DNA of 21,771 nucleotides. Origin: a virus. Positions 8,198 to 15,708 of the stretch are shown piece by piece. Both the position numbers and the translations under genes were made by a program. Position 1 is the stretch's first letter. Each line of letters begins with the position of its first letter. The stretch lies in IMG/VR virus record IMGVR_UViG_3300033153_001946, positions 1-21,771 of that record; one strand, 5' to 3'. The notes beneath the pieces were generated by a model that made no database searches, was not told where the DNA came from, and worked only from the letters and a program-made list of their open reading frames with translations.

Positions 8198-8558
8198 AGT
8201 TCTGATTGAAAGAGATGTGCTTATAAGAATAGCATCTCAACTGGATAGTTTTGAGGTTCTAAAGAAATTAGAGATTGAATATCTTTCTTTTAAAGACTCC
8301 TGTGTTATATTGACAAATACTCAAATGGAATATATAGAAACACAGGACATGTTGATATTTAATAAAAGTAAACAAATAGAAAATCTAAAAACTTCAGAAA
8401 GTGAGTATAAAAATTTAGTTGAGGTAAATGAAGGTCTTGTTAAAACATATCAAAAAAAAGCTAAAATTGGTAGACGTAATACTGTTATTAGTCTTGTAGG
8501 TGGAGGAGTTTTAACACTGGGTTTAACAACAGCTTTAATCATAAGTGTAGTACAATAA
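8124..8558 (+). CDS. Secreted coiled-coil protein with a C-terminal membrane segment
   Basis: The product has 144 residues. The N-terminus is a clear signal peptide (MKHILLVIIGIALMLPLSA), with Cys 21 two residues after the likely cleavage site. The middle is a long coiled coil. The end (about 120-143, VISLVGGGVLTLGLTTALII) is a transmembrane segment. A signal peptide, coiled coil and C-terminal anchor make the layout of a unimolecular spanin, but a true lipobox is missing because Asp precedes the Cys. It overlaps the preceding membrane protein gene by 74 bases. An outer partner of a two-part spanin or an envelope-crossing virion factor are both possible. Confidence 0.6.
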   Translation: MKHILLVIIGIALMLPLSADCQEDKVLIERDVLIRIASQLDSFEVLKKLEIEYLSFKDSCVILTNTQMEYIETQDMLIFNKSKQIENLKTSESEYKNLVEVNEGLVKTYQKKAKIGRRNTVISLVGGGVLTLGLTTALIISVVQ

Positions 8559-8623
8559 AGCAGGTATTGGGGATTCTTAAATCTATTCTTGGTAGGAAGG
8601 TTATTTTTCTCCTTTATCTGCTT
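8558..8623 (+). promoter_or_regulatory. Inverted repeat in the gap before the scaffold gene
   Basis: AAGCAGGTA (8558-8566) pairs with TATCTGCTT (8615-8623) over nine positions including one G-U. AAGG (8597-8600) and CCTT (8611-8614) form an inner stem around TTATTTTTCT. The left arm begins on the last base of the preceding stop codon. There is no T run after it, so a terminator is doubtful. The rest of the gap (8624-8749) is AT-rich with no reading frame and no promoter I can defend. It probably carries the start of a capsid transcript. Confidence 0.35.
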
Positions 8624-8734
8624 AATATAATAAAGGGTAAAAAAAGTAGCTATATACTGCAAAGATTAATAAATTTAATATAAACCTTAGAAAGTTTCAA
8701 GTATAAATATTGCGTATATTAACATTATAAATAA

Positions 8735-8749
8735 CAAAAACCAACAACA
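8735..8749 (+). promoter_or_regulatory. A-rich translation leader (copy 1 of AAAAACCAACAA)
   Basis: The bases just before the scaffold-like gene read CAAAAACCAACAACA. The same AAAAACCAACAA core precedes the genes at 11918 and 16279. There is no Shine-Dalgarno sequence. A-rich leaders without one are usual for Bacteroidota genes, so this is read as a translation-initiation element. Confidence 0.55.
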
Positions 8750-9991
8750 ATGAGTGAAGTAACAGAAAAAATTGAGACTAAAACAGAAACAGTAAACATT
8801 GACATAGATGAAATTTTTAACGGAGCACCTTCTGCTGAAGGAATAACCTTGCCGGAAAGTGAGCCTCAAAAACAAAACATCTTTAAGCAAAAGGAAAGTG
8901 CTGATATGTCTTTTACAGAACCTGATAACTTATCAAAAGAAGTGAAAGAGGAGTCTGTAGAAGAACCTGTAGAAGAACAGCCAAAAGAAGAAGCAAATGA
9001 GTTATTAGATAATATTGATGAAGAAAGAGAAGAAGATTTTCAATCTCCGGTAAATAGAAAAAGTACATCATATATTTTTCAAAAACTTATAGAAAAAGAC
9101 AAGATAGTTCCTTTTGATGATAATAAATCACTAGATGATTATACTGCTAAAGATTGGGAGGAATTAATAGAAGCAAATTTTGAAGAAGTTGCTAATAAGG
9201 TTAGAAGAGAAACCCCTAAGCAGTTTTTTGAAAGCTTACCTCAAGAACTTCAAATAGCTGCAAGATATGTAGCAGAAGGAGGTGAAGACATGAAAGGATT
9301 GTTTCAGACATTAGCCGCTGTAGAAGAAACCAGATCTTTAGATATAAAAAATGAAAAAGATCAGCATGTTATAATTAGTGATTATTTGCAATCTACAGGA
9401 TATGGGACTATAGAAGAGATAGAAGAAGAGATAGAAATATGGAAAGACTTAGGAAAGCTTGAACAGCAAGCTGCTAAATTTAAACCTAAGTTAGATAAGA
9501 TGCAGGAAAAAGTTGTTGCAAGAAAACTTGAAGAACAGCAAATGAGACAGCAGCAACAAGAAAATGCATCAAAACAATATATGTCTAATGTATATCATAC
9601 ATTAAAAGATGGAAATTTAGGAGACATTAGGCTAAATAAAAAGACTCAATCTATGCTTTATAATGGATTGGTATCTCCAAGCTTTCCATCCGTAAGTGGT
9701 AAAAACACTAACCTGTTAGGTCATTTGCTTGAAAAATATCAATTTGTTGAACCAAATTATACTATAATTGCAGAAGCTTTATGGTTGCTTTCAGATCCTG
9801 CTGGATATAAATCTAAGATTATGGAAAAAGGAGCACAACAATCAGTGGAGAAAACAGTGAGAAAACTTAAAACAGAACAATCAAATAATACTGGATCTTC
9901 TTTGGGTATTCAAAAAGCAGAGGAAGAAAACAATAGAGTATCAAGAAAAAGAAAGATCCCTAGATCTAACAATATATTTAAAAGATTTTAA
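8750..9991 (+). CDS. Probable head scaffolding protein
   Basis: The product has 413 residues and lies directly before the probable capsid gene, the usual place of a scaffold. The first 110 residues are very acidic and low in complexity (runs of E and P, EEPVEEQPKEEANELLD). The middle (about 150-260) is helical and ends in a glutamine-rich coiled coil (KLEEQQMRQQQQENA). The C-terminus is strongly basic (SRKRKIPRSNNIFKRF). An acidic, coiled-coil protein with a basic tail that can grip the capsid inner face is typical of scaffolds. No protease motif is seen. An internal core protein that stays in the virion is the alternative. Confidence 0.65.
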   Translation: MSEVTEKIETKTETVNIDIDEIFNGAPSAEGITLPESEPQKQNIFKQKESADMSFTEPDNLSKEVKEESVEEPVEEQPKEEANELLDNIDEEREEDFQSPVNRKSTSYIFQKLIEKDKIVPFDDNKSLDDYTAKDWEELIEANFEEVANKVRRETPKQFFESLPQELQIAARYVAEGGEDMKGLFQTLAAVEETRSLDIKNEKDQHVIISDYLQSTGYGTIEEIEEEIEIWKDLGKLEQQAAKFKPKLDKMQEKVVARKLEEQQMRQQQQENASKQYMSNVYHTLKDGNLGDIRLNKKTQSMLYNGLVSPSFPSVSGKNTNLLGHLLEKYQFVEPNYTIIAEALWLLSDPAGYKSKIMEKGAQQSVEKTVRKLKTEQSNNTGSSLGIQKAEEENNRVSRKRKIPRSNNIFKRF

Positions 9992-10021
9992 ACATTTATT
10001 AAATTCAATCAATAATTAATT

Positions 10022-11641
10022 ATGGCAACTCCAGTATTAAACAATGGAATTTTCCTTAGAGATACAAGCTATAAAGCGAGTTCACATGTTGATTCATATC
10101 ACTTAACACAAATGTTAGGAAACACAGAACCTATGGATATGGGACCTGTAGACATTTGGGCTATGACACAAAAAGTAGAAATGCCTTTGTATCAAATGGC
10201 TTCTTTTGGTGGTAAGAATACAATTTTTGTAGACAACGCCAGAGGTGAGTATAAGTGGCAAACTCCTATTGCGCAAGACCTACCATACATTGTAGGTGAC
10301 ATTGAACCAGGTAATACTACAAAAGGTATTGACGGTCAAACATTTCAAATTAAATTGTCTAAAAGAACATTTGGGCATGGTGACATCATTACGTATGATA
10401 AATATAATGGCCTTGAGCTTTATATTACTGCTGATGATATTATCCCCGCAGGTGATGGGTCTATTTATACAGTCCAGCTTGTAAACAATGACAGTTCTGC
10501 TACATTAGACAATGCTTATCTAGCATCTGGAACTAAATTCTTCCGCAAAGGTTCTGCCAGAGGAGAATACGGTGAAAGATTCTCAGACATTGAAACAGGT
10601 TCAGGCTTTAGAGAATTCTACAACTATGTAGGTGGTGCTGAAGCTCATGTTCATTATTCTATTTCTAGCCGTGCTGACCTTATGATTAAAGGTGGTCTTA
10701 ATGCCGATGGCACAGTACCAGTAACAGAAATTTGGAGAAACTTTAATCAAGACCAGGGAAACCCTTCTGTTTCTTCTATTGAAGATCTTGTTCAAGGGAT
10801 GGGCAAAGCAGGAGCAAGACAAGCTTTTGAAGACGGTTCTTTATCAAGAACTTTCTTAACAAACCTTGAAGCTGCTCACCTTTCTAAAATTGCTAATGAT
10901 ATTGAAACTTACCTCATGTGGGGTAAAGGTGGTAGAATTAAGCAAGATGGTCCTGATGATATCAGACTTTCTGTAGGTCTTTGGTCACAGCTTGACAACT
11001 CATTTAAAAGAGTTTATAACAAATCTACTTTTAACCTTGACATGTTCAAATCTGAACTTTATAATTTCTACCAAGGTAAAGTTGAGTTTAAAGGCCCGGA
11101 TCCACAAAGACAGCTTATTGTACAAACCGGTATTGGTGGTATGCAGCTGATTAACAAAGCTATTGCTGATGAAGTTTATGGTTCAGGTCTTGTACAAAAT
11201 GCCACTGAAATTGGAGCTGTATCTGGAAAAGGTATGGATCTTGACTTTGGATTTGCATATACAAGCTTTACAATTCCTTTCTTAGCAAATGTTAAGTTTG
11301 TTCTCAACCCTGCATTTGATAACCTCCATACAAATGATATTGAGAATCCTCTTATTGATGGAAGACCTCTAAGTTCATTTAGCTTTGTCATTTTTGATGT
11401 TACTGATGAAGGCAATGATAACATTTTCTTGCTGAAACTTAACTGGGATAACCAATTAAAATGGTTTTATCAAAATGGTACTATGGACTATATGGGAAGA
11501 ACTCAAGGATTTGCATCTACCGGAAACTTCAACGGCTATAGAGTATTTATGACTCAGACTATGCCAGCGATTTGGGTGAAAGATCCAACTAAAGTTTTGA
11601 AAATTGTTATGAGGAATCCTGTAACAGGAGGCTCATTCTAA
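10022..11641 (+). CDS. Probable major capsid protein
   Basis: The product has 539 residues without transmembrane segments or a signal peptide. Support is mainly contextual: it follows TerL, portal and a scaffold-like protein, it has its own leader, and it ends at a strong intrinsic terminator, as expected for the most abundant protein. The N-terminal region (LGNTEPMDMGPVDIWAMTQK, GGKNTIFVDNARGEYKWQTP) resembles capsid proteins I associate with Bacteroidota phages, presumably of HK97 fold. Its codon use differs visibly from the flanking genes, with many CTT, GGT and AAC codons, consistent with high expression. The co-chaperonin at 2655 may assist its folding. Confidence 0.78.
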   Translation: MATPVLNNGIFLRDTSYKASSHVDSYHLTQMLGNTEPMDMGPVDIWAMTQKVEMPLYQMASFGGKNTIFVDNARGEYKWQTPIAQDLPYIVGDIEPGNTTKGIDGQTFQIKLSKRTFGHGDIITYDKYNGLELYITADDIIPAGDGSIYTVQLVNNDSSATLDNAYLASGTKFFRKGSARGEYGERFSDIETGSGFREFYNYVGGAEAHVHYSISSRADLMIKGGLNADGTVPVTEIWRNFNQDQGNPSVSSIEDLVQGMGKAGARQAFEDGSLSRTFLTNLEAAHLSKIANDIETYLMWGKGGRIKQDGPDDIRLSVGLWSQLDNSFKRVYNKSTFNLDMFKSELYNFYQGKVEFKGPDPQRQLIVQTGIGGMQLINKAIADEVYGSGLVQNATEIGAVSGKGMDLDFGFAYTSFTIPFLANVKFVLNPAFDNLHTNDIENPLIDGRPLSSFSFVIFDVTDEGNDNIFLLKLNWDNQLKWFYQNGTMDYMGRTQGFASTGNFNGYRVFMTQTMPAIWVKDPTKVLKIVMRNPVTGGSF

Positions 11642-11654
11642 CAGTATACTTTAA

Positions 11655-11683
11655 GGGAGGGGCTAACACCTCTCCCATTTTTT
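11655..11683 (+). terminator. Intrinsic terminator after the capsid gene
   Basis: GGGAGGGG (11655-11662) pairs with CCTCTCCC (11669-11676) with one G-U, around a six-base loop. A single A and then six T residues (11678-11683) follow. The stem starts 14 bases after the capsid stop codon. This is a textbook intrinsic terminator on the plus strand. Confidence 0.88.
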
Positions 11684-11701
11684 GATTTTAAAATAAAAGA
11701 T

Positions 11702-11893
11702 ATGTCTATTTATAAAAAAGCTCCGTTTACAAAAGTAACTGAACTTACAAACTCTTCAGTTTCTAAGTTAGTAGCATCTAAAGGAGCGGGTAAAGAACTT
11801 AAAGAATTTGCAGATAATAATGCCGCTTTAGCAGGAGGATTAGTTGCAGGTGATTTATACCATGCTGTAGGTGTTTTAATGGTAGTAGTATAA
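11702..11893 (+). CDS. Small structural-type protein following the capsid
   Basis: The product has 63 residues. The N-terminal part is basic and helical; the C-terminal half (NNAALAGGLVAGDLYHAVGV then LMVVV) is the Gly-rich beta pattern I associate with the ends of small capsid-associated or fibre proteins in Bacteroidota phages. It starts 18 bases after the T run of the terminator, so it either depends on read-through or on a promoter inside that short gap. A minor head protein is the likely role, but this is only a resemblance. Confidence 0.6.
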   Translation: MSIYKKAPFTKVTELTNSSVSKLVASKGAGKELKEFADNNAALAGGLVAGDLYHAVGVLMVVV

Positions 11894-11902
11894 TTAATAA
11901 AT

Positions 11903-11917
11903 AAAAAACCAACAAAA
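11903..11917 (+). promoter_or_regulatory. A-rich translation leader (copy 2 of AAAAACCAACAA)
   Basis: AAAAAACCAACAAAA ends directly at the ATG of the 338-residue gene. It is the same core as at 8735 and 16262. No Shine-Dalgarno sequence is present. Confidence 0.55.
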
Positions 11918-12934
11918 ATGAGTGATTACACAATTGTAGAAAAGTATCAACAAGGTAAAGATACAACCGTTGCTATTAAGCCATATTTTAATCCTGATAA
12001 AGATAATATGGGATTGCAAAATTATGGGATGGCTTTACATGACGGTGTCTGGCACCAGGAAAGTTTAGCATGTTTAGAAATGAATGGTGTAAAAAGATAT
12101 GTGACAGGACTTAATGAATTTGCTCCAGAGGTTAAATTATTACCTCCTGGAGAAAAAGAAATAAAAATAAAAGAAATAAGAAGAGTTGTAGCACAACTTG
12201 AGCAAGAATTAGCAGCTAATGTTATTGATCTTGAAGATAAAGAATTTTGGAATAAAGTTTCTTTGCTTAGACCTGATAATGATAAATTTTGGTCAAGAAT
12301 AGAATTAAGATGTGGTAATGACCCTGTGTATCTTGATCCTGTAAAAGACCCATATGACTTAATCAAAATTTATGCTATTAACGCTGGCGGGTTTTCTATA
12401 GTAGCTAAATCTTTAAAAAAAGCTAAACACTCTAATAATAAATATAAATTTTATTTAGATCAGCTAGAAGAATCAATTAGTACCCGTACTGAATATTCAA
12501 AAATAAGAAACAAGGCTTTATCTCAATTAGAAAGCATGTACAATAAGAATGTTACAAAGCTAATGTATGTAGCTAAATGTGTAGATGTAGAAAGCACTCA
12601 ATATACTAAATCAACATCTAATGATGTAATCTATGAAAACATGGATTTATTTATTAATGGTGAGGGAACTGAAAGAAATAAGAAAAAAGCCGCAGAGAAG
12701 TTTTTGTCAACATCTAAAATGACAATGAAGGATTTAAAAATTTCTGCATTGGTTAAAGATGCTTTATACTATAGGTTTATAACAAGAAAGCAAAATGGCT
12801 GGATAGAGACTTTAGACACAGCGGTAAAATTAGGGAAGTCTCCTACAGAAGTAGTGGCATTTTTAAAAAACCCGGAAAATGAAGATTCTTTAGCTCATAT
12901 AAAAGGCAAAGTAGAACAGTATTGGAATTCTTAA
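11918..12934 (+). CDS. Head/connector-region protein of unknown function
   Basis: The product has 338 residues and I recognise no family. The first 70 residues look beta-rich (YTIVEKYQQGKDTTVAIKPY); residues 75-110 are a charged helix; then follow an LLRPDNDKFWSRIELRCGND segment and a basic, helical C-terminal half. There is no signal peptide, membrane segment or enzyme motif. It lies between the capsid and connector-like genes and carries the shared A-rich leader, so a virion protein of the head or neck is the reasonable inference. The next gene starts 10 bases after its stop. Confidence 0.6.
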   Translation: MSDYTIVEKYQQGKDTTVAIKPYFNPDKDNMGLQNYGMALHDGVWHQESLACLEMNGVKRYVTGLNEFAPEVKLLPPGEKEIKIKEIRRVVAQLEQELAANVIDLEDKEFWNKVSLLRPDNDKFWSRIELRCGNDPVYLDPVKDPYDLIKIYAINAGGFSIVAKSLKKAKHSNNKYKFYLDQLEESISTRTEYSKIRNKALSQLESMYNKNVTKLMYVAKCVDVESTQYTKSTSNDVIYENMDLFINGEGTERNKKKAAEKFLSTSKMTMKDLKISALVKDALYYRFITRKQNGWIETLDTAVKLGKSPTEVVAFLKNPENEDSLAHIKGKVEQYWNS

Positions 12935-12944
12935 ATATTGAAGA

Positions 12945-13649
12945 ATGTTAAATGAAACTTTACAGATAAAGCTAAAACAAAGGCTGAATAAATTGTCAAG
13001 CAATGATTTTGACAATATAGAAAACTGGCAAATTCTGGAAGCCTTTAATAAAGCGCAAATAGAATGGGCCAGAAGACAGCTTCATGGTAATAACATCTAT
13101 AAAGAAGGTGATGAGCTATCTAAAAGAAGAGTTGATGACCTGCAAATATTGTTAGAAGAGTTAGATTTAACAGGTGTGGAAACAGATAGATATCTTGAAA
13201 CAGATAATTTTCCTGTAGACACATATCTTGAATATAAAAGAGTTAGTACAAAGGCTACTAATGACTGTTGTTCTGATGCACGGTCTATGACTGTTTATTT
13301 AGCTGAAGAAGCTAATGTTGAGCTTATTTATAGGGATGAGTTGAAAAGACCAGACTTTGAATGGGGTGAAACATTCTGTACATTGATTGGTAATACAATC
13401 AGGATTTATAGAAGAGACTTTACAATTGTAGAGCCGGTATTGACATATTATAGAAAACCCAGGCTTATTGAATTTCTTGGAGTTTTAAATCCATACACAG
13501 CAACAATATCAACAGCAGATGTTCTTTGTGAGTTTAAAGATGACATTGTTGAACTTATAATTGATGAGACAGCAGCTTTAATAGCAGGGGATATAGAAAA
13601 CATGATTCAAATGCAAAGAGAGCAGCAATCTGCTGAAAGAAATAATTAA
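12945..13649 (+). CDS. Probable head-tail connector (ring) protein
   Basis: The product has 234 residues. The N-terminal 75 residues are helical (LQIKLKQRLNKLSSNDFDNI, FNKAQIEWARRQLHG); the centre is beta-rich with VDTYLEYKRVSTKA and FTIVEPVLTYYRKPRLIEF; the end is a helix (VELIIDETAALIAGDIENM) and a glutamine-rich tail. Helical ends around a beta core, the length and the position after the capsid suit the gp4-like/ring connector that closes the portal in podophages. A WARRQ segment and a late DETAALIAGDIEN helix of this kind are familiar from Bacteroidota phage connector-like proteins, from memory. Confidence in the exact role is moderate. Confidence 0.6.
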   Translation: MLNETLQIKLKQRLNKLSSNDFDNIENWQILEAFNKAQIEWARRQLHGNNIYKEGDELSKRRVDDLQILLEELDLTGVETDRYLETDNFPVDTYLEYKRVSTKATNDCCSDARSMTVYLAEEANVELIYRDELKRPDFEWGETFCTLIGNTIRIYRRDFTIVEPVLTYYRKPRLIEFLGVLNPYTATISTADVLCEFKDDIVELIIDETAALIAGDIENMIQMQREQQSAERNN

Positions 13650-13651
13650 TA

Positions 13652-14083
13652 ATGGAAAGATTATTGAAAAAACAAAACAGCAATTCTTTGCAAAGGCCTA
13701 ATAGGGTTGATGAGATGACTGCAATGTTAGTTCAGGAATTAATGAATGCTGCAACAAGCTTTCATAAGTTGCATTTAAAAGTCACAGGGCCTGGTTCATA
13801 TGCTCAGCATAAAGCGTTGGGAGAGATATATGAAGTTTTGCCAAAATTTGCAGATGATATTGCAGAGGGTTTTCAAGGTGCCAATGAAGCTATATTGCAT
13901 TGTAATCCAAAGCCTTATGTTTATTTAAATGATGTTGACCATGCGTTAGAATACATGAGAGAAATATATAACGCCATTTCAGAGTTGCAATTAATAATGC
14001 CTTATTCTGAAATAACAAATCAACTTGATTTAGTGAAAGATGTAATTAATTCAGTAAAATATAAACTTTTATTTCTGAGTTAA
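13652..14083 (+). CDS. Dps/ferritin-like protein
   Basis: The product has 143 residues. Residues 20-75 read as Dps helices: TAMLVQELMNAATSFHKLHL, then KVTGPGSYAQHKALGEIYEV, then ADDIAEGFQG. The ferroxidase positions of Dps are all present with identical spacing: H41 and H53 (12 apart), D68 (15 later) and E72 (4 later), equal to H51, H63, D78 and E82 of E. coli Dps. The tryptophan after the first His is replaced by Leu. The protein is shorter than cellular Dps (about 165) and lacks a clear basic DNA-binding tail, though residues 1-18 are basic. It sits in the virion block, two bases after the connector-like gene. It may have become structural or may protect DNA from iron-driven damage. Confidence 0.72.
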   Translation: MERLLKKQNSNSLQRPNRVDEMTAMLVQELMNAATSFHKLHLKVTGPGSYAQHKALGEIYEVLPKFADDIAEGFQGANEAILHCNPKPYVYLNDVDHALEYMREIYNAISELQLIMPYSEITNQLDLVKDVINSVKYKLLFLS

Positions 14084-14088
14084 AGAAA

Positions 14089-14147
14089 AAAGAATTATAT
14101 TCTTTATATTGTATAGTAATTTATTTTGTAATTAAAAATTTTAAAAA
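14089..14147 (+). promoter_or_regulatory. Leader of the 502-residue protein with a small palindrome
   Basis: AAAGAAT (14089-14095) and ATTCTTT (14099-14105) form a perfect seven-base hairpin with a three-base loop. AT-rich sequence with TTATTTTG (14121-14128) follows; it differs at one fixed position from the Bacteroidota -7 element TAnnTTTG, and no well-placed TTTG at -33 is seen. The leader ends in AAAAAATG. It could hold a promoter for a heavily expressed gene, but this is weak evidence. Confidence 0.3.
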
Positions 14148-15656
14148 ATGGCTTATTTTAATCATGCTTTTTGTAAAAGCTTTTTAGTAACTGATGTTGC
14201 TGGCACTCCTGGAATTTTGCCGCAAACATTAATAGCCGGGCAGCTTGGTGCTGCTGATGGCTCTTGGGGAGTTTTAGACCCCACTTCTTTTCCAGCAACT
14301 TTAGCTAAAAATATGTTTTATTTAGCACAGGGTAGCTACAGTCCAAGTGATTCAATTGGTACACACGGAGGATATCAAGAGTCTATTAAGACAAAAGGTA
14401 TCAACCCTAGATATGTAACAAGGCTATGGTCTTCAGTTTGTCAAAATGCTACTGCATCAACGACTGAGATTTGTGTTGCTTCTAATTGTGCACCATGTGG
14501 TGAAAATCTTTTTCTAAGACTTGATGTTAAAGGTTCTCCTGCATTACGCTTTCTGAATCACAATGCTTATGCAATTGGTGATAGCTCAGGTGATGCTGCT
14601 GCAAATGGAGGTCCACTTCCAGGACTTTGTTGTGCAGATACTCAGGAATTTCTTGACCCTGCAATGGCTTTAGCGGCTGCCGCTCAAATGGTATTAGCTG
14701 ATCCAATTATCACCCCATTTGTTCAAGAAGCCGCAGCAGGTGGTATTGTAATTGCAAAAACAAGTGGTGGCCCTGGCGCAGGTGGCCTTGATGCTGCTTC
14801 TGTATTAGGTGCTTTAGTGGGTGGTACAACTTATGTTGCAGATAATGGAACAACAACTGGAACAGCTGTTAATGTTGCTACTACTGGTGGTACAGGAGCT
14901 GGCTTTACATTAGATATTACAATTGTTGCAGGAGTTATTACAGTAGCAACAATTAATTCTCCAGGTTCTGGGTATACTAATGGCGATACAGTTACTATTG
15001 TTGGTGGTGCATCTGATGCAACTCAGGTTATAACTACTGTTGCTGATACAGCTACTTATACAATCACTCAGGTTCTTAATGGAGGATATACTCCTTCTAT
15101 TGATCCTGTAGCTGACGGTGTTACTGCCTGTGTTACTTTTGAAGGTGCATATGTTGATACACAGTTTGGAACTTGTTCATTTGATACCAGAGATCATTAT
15201 GAAATGGAACCTGTGCAAATTACCGGAGCTATTCTTGATGAAACAGGTAATCCATGTAATGATTGTGGTGTTGTTACTTCAGTTCCAGGTCAAATGGCAC
15301 AAACTCATGGAGACACTGTAATAAGACACCTTCTTTTACATGAAAGGTATCTTCAAAATCCATATCATCAAGGTTCTGCTGATTCTGTAAGAATTAGAGA
15401 AATTGAAGGATTTGATCCTCTTAAAGCAGCTGTTGCAGCTAATCCTTTTTATAAAACATATTATCTACAACATAGTATTCCAAGGCTTAATAACCCTACT
15501 GGAACATTTGATAATGATCAATATGTTTATGAATTCTTTGTTCCTTGTGGTTCTGGAGCAGAAGGTGAAATGGAAGGACTGTTTGCACAAATAGCAGCAG
15601 CATGTGTTGCGTATGGCAATCCAATAACATTTGACCAAAATGTAGATCTAATATAA
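14148..15656 (+). CDS. Abundant virion protein with an inserted beta-rich domain
   Basis: The product has 502 residues. The N-terminal part (1-200) begins AYFNHAFCKSFLVTDV and has several Cys residues (SVCQNA, TEICVASNCAPCGENLFLR, GLCCAD). Residues about 205-320 form a Gly/Thr/Val-rich module containing the INSPGSGYTNGDTVTIVGG motif, a type of beta module I know from structural proteins of other phages. The C-terminal part (320-502) resumes the first style with NPCNDCGVVTS and LLLHERYLQNPYH. Its own leader, codon use shifted as in the capsid gene, and a strong terminator directly after it all suggest high expression. I infer a major tail or collar component; no enzymatic motif is seen. Confidence 0.65.
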   Translation: MAYFNHAFCKSFLVTDVAGTPGILPQTLIAGQLGAADGSWGVLDPTSFPATLAKNMFYLAQGSYSPSDSIGTHGGYQESIKTKGINPRYVTRLWSSVCQNATASTTEICVASNCAPCGENLFLRLDVKGSPALRFLNHNAYAIGDSSGDAAANGGPLPGLCCADTQEFLDPAMALAAAAQMVLADPIITPFVQEAAAGGIVIAKTSGGPGAGGLDAASVLGALVGGTTYVADNGTTTGTAVNVATTGGTGAGFTLDITIVAGVITVATINSPGSGYTNGDTVTIVGGASDATQVITTVADTATYTITQVLNGGYTPSIDPVADGVTACVTFEGAYVDTQFGTCSFDTRDHYEMEPVQITGAILDETGNPCNDCGVVTSVPGQMAQTHGDTVIRHLLLHERYLQNPYHQGSADSVRIREIEGFDPLKAAVAANPFYKTYYLQHSIPRLNNPTGTFDNDQYVYEFFVPCGSGAEGEMEGLFAQIAAACVAYGNPITFDQNVDLI

Positions 15657-15664
15657 TAACAATT

Positions 15665-15698
15665 AGAAAAGGTGAGAATTTTCTTGCCTTTTCTTTTT
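15665..15698 (+). terminator. Intrinsic terminator after the 502-residue gene
   Basis: AGAAAAGG (15665-15672) pairs perfectly with CCTTTTCT (15687-15694). The enclosed bases continue the helix through two G-U pairs (T73-G86, G74-T85 of 156xx) to a four-base loop. TTTT and then TTTT again after CC follow. It lies entirely in the 52-base gap between the stop codon and the next start. A strong plus-strand terminator. Confidence 0.85.
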
Positions 15699-15708
15699 CC
15701 TTTTAGCT

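Noticed and set aside
10296-10484. Plus-strand 62-codon frame inside the capsid gene; similar frames at 15118-15321 and 15403-15594
   Set aside because: They are out-of-frame readings of genes with clear domain or context support, with Met/Leu/Ile-rich low-quality translations.
971-12366. Minus-strand open frames of 60-121 codons (for example 1613-1861, 7392-7757, 12022-12366)
   Set aside because: All lie opposite well-supported plus-strand genes, have compositions that mirror those genes (for example Leu/Phe-rich opposite A-rich coding) and no start context; they are shadows.
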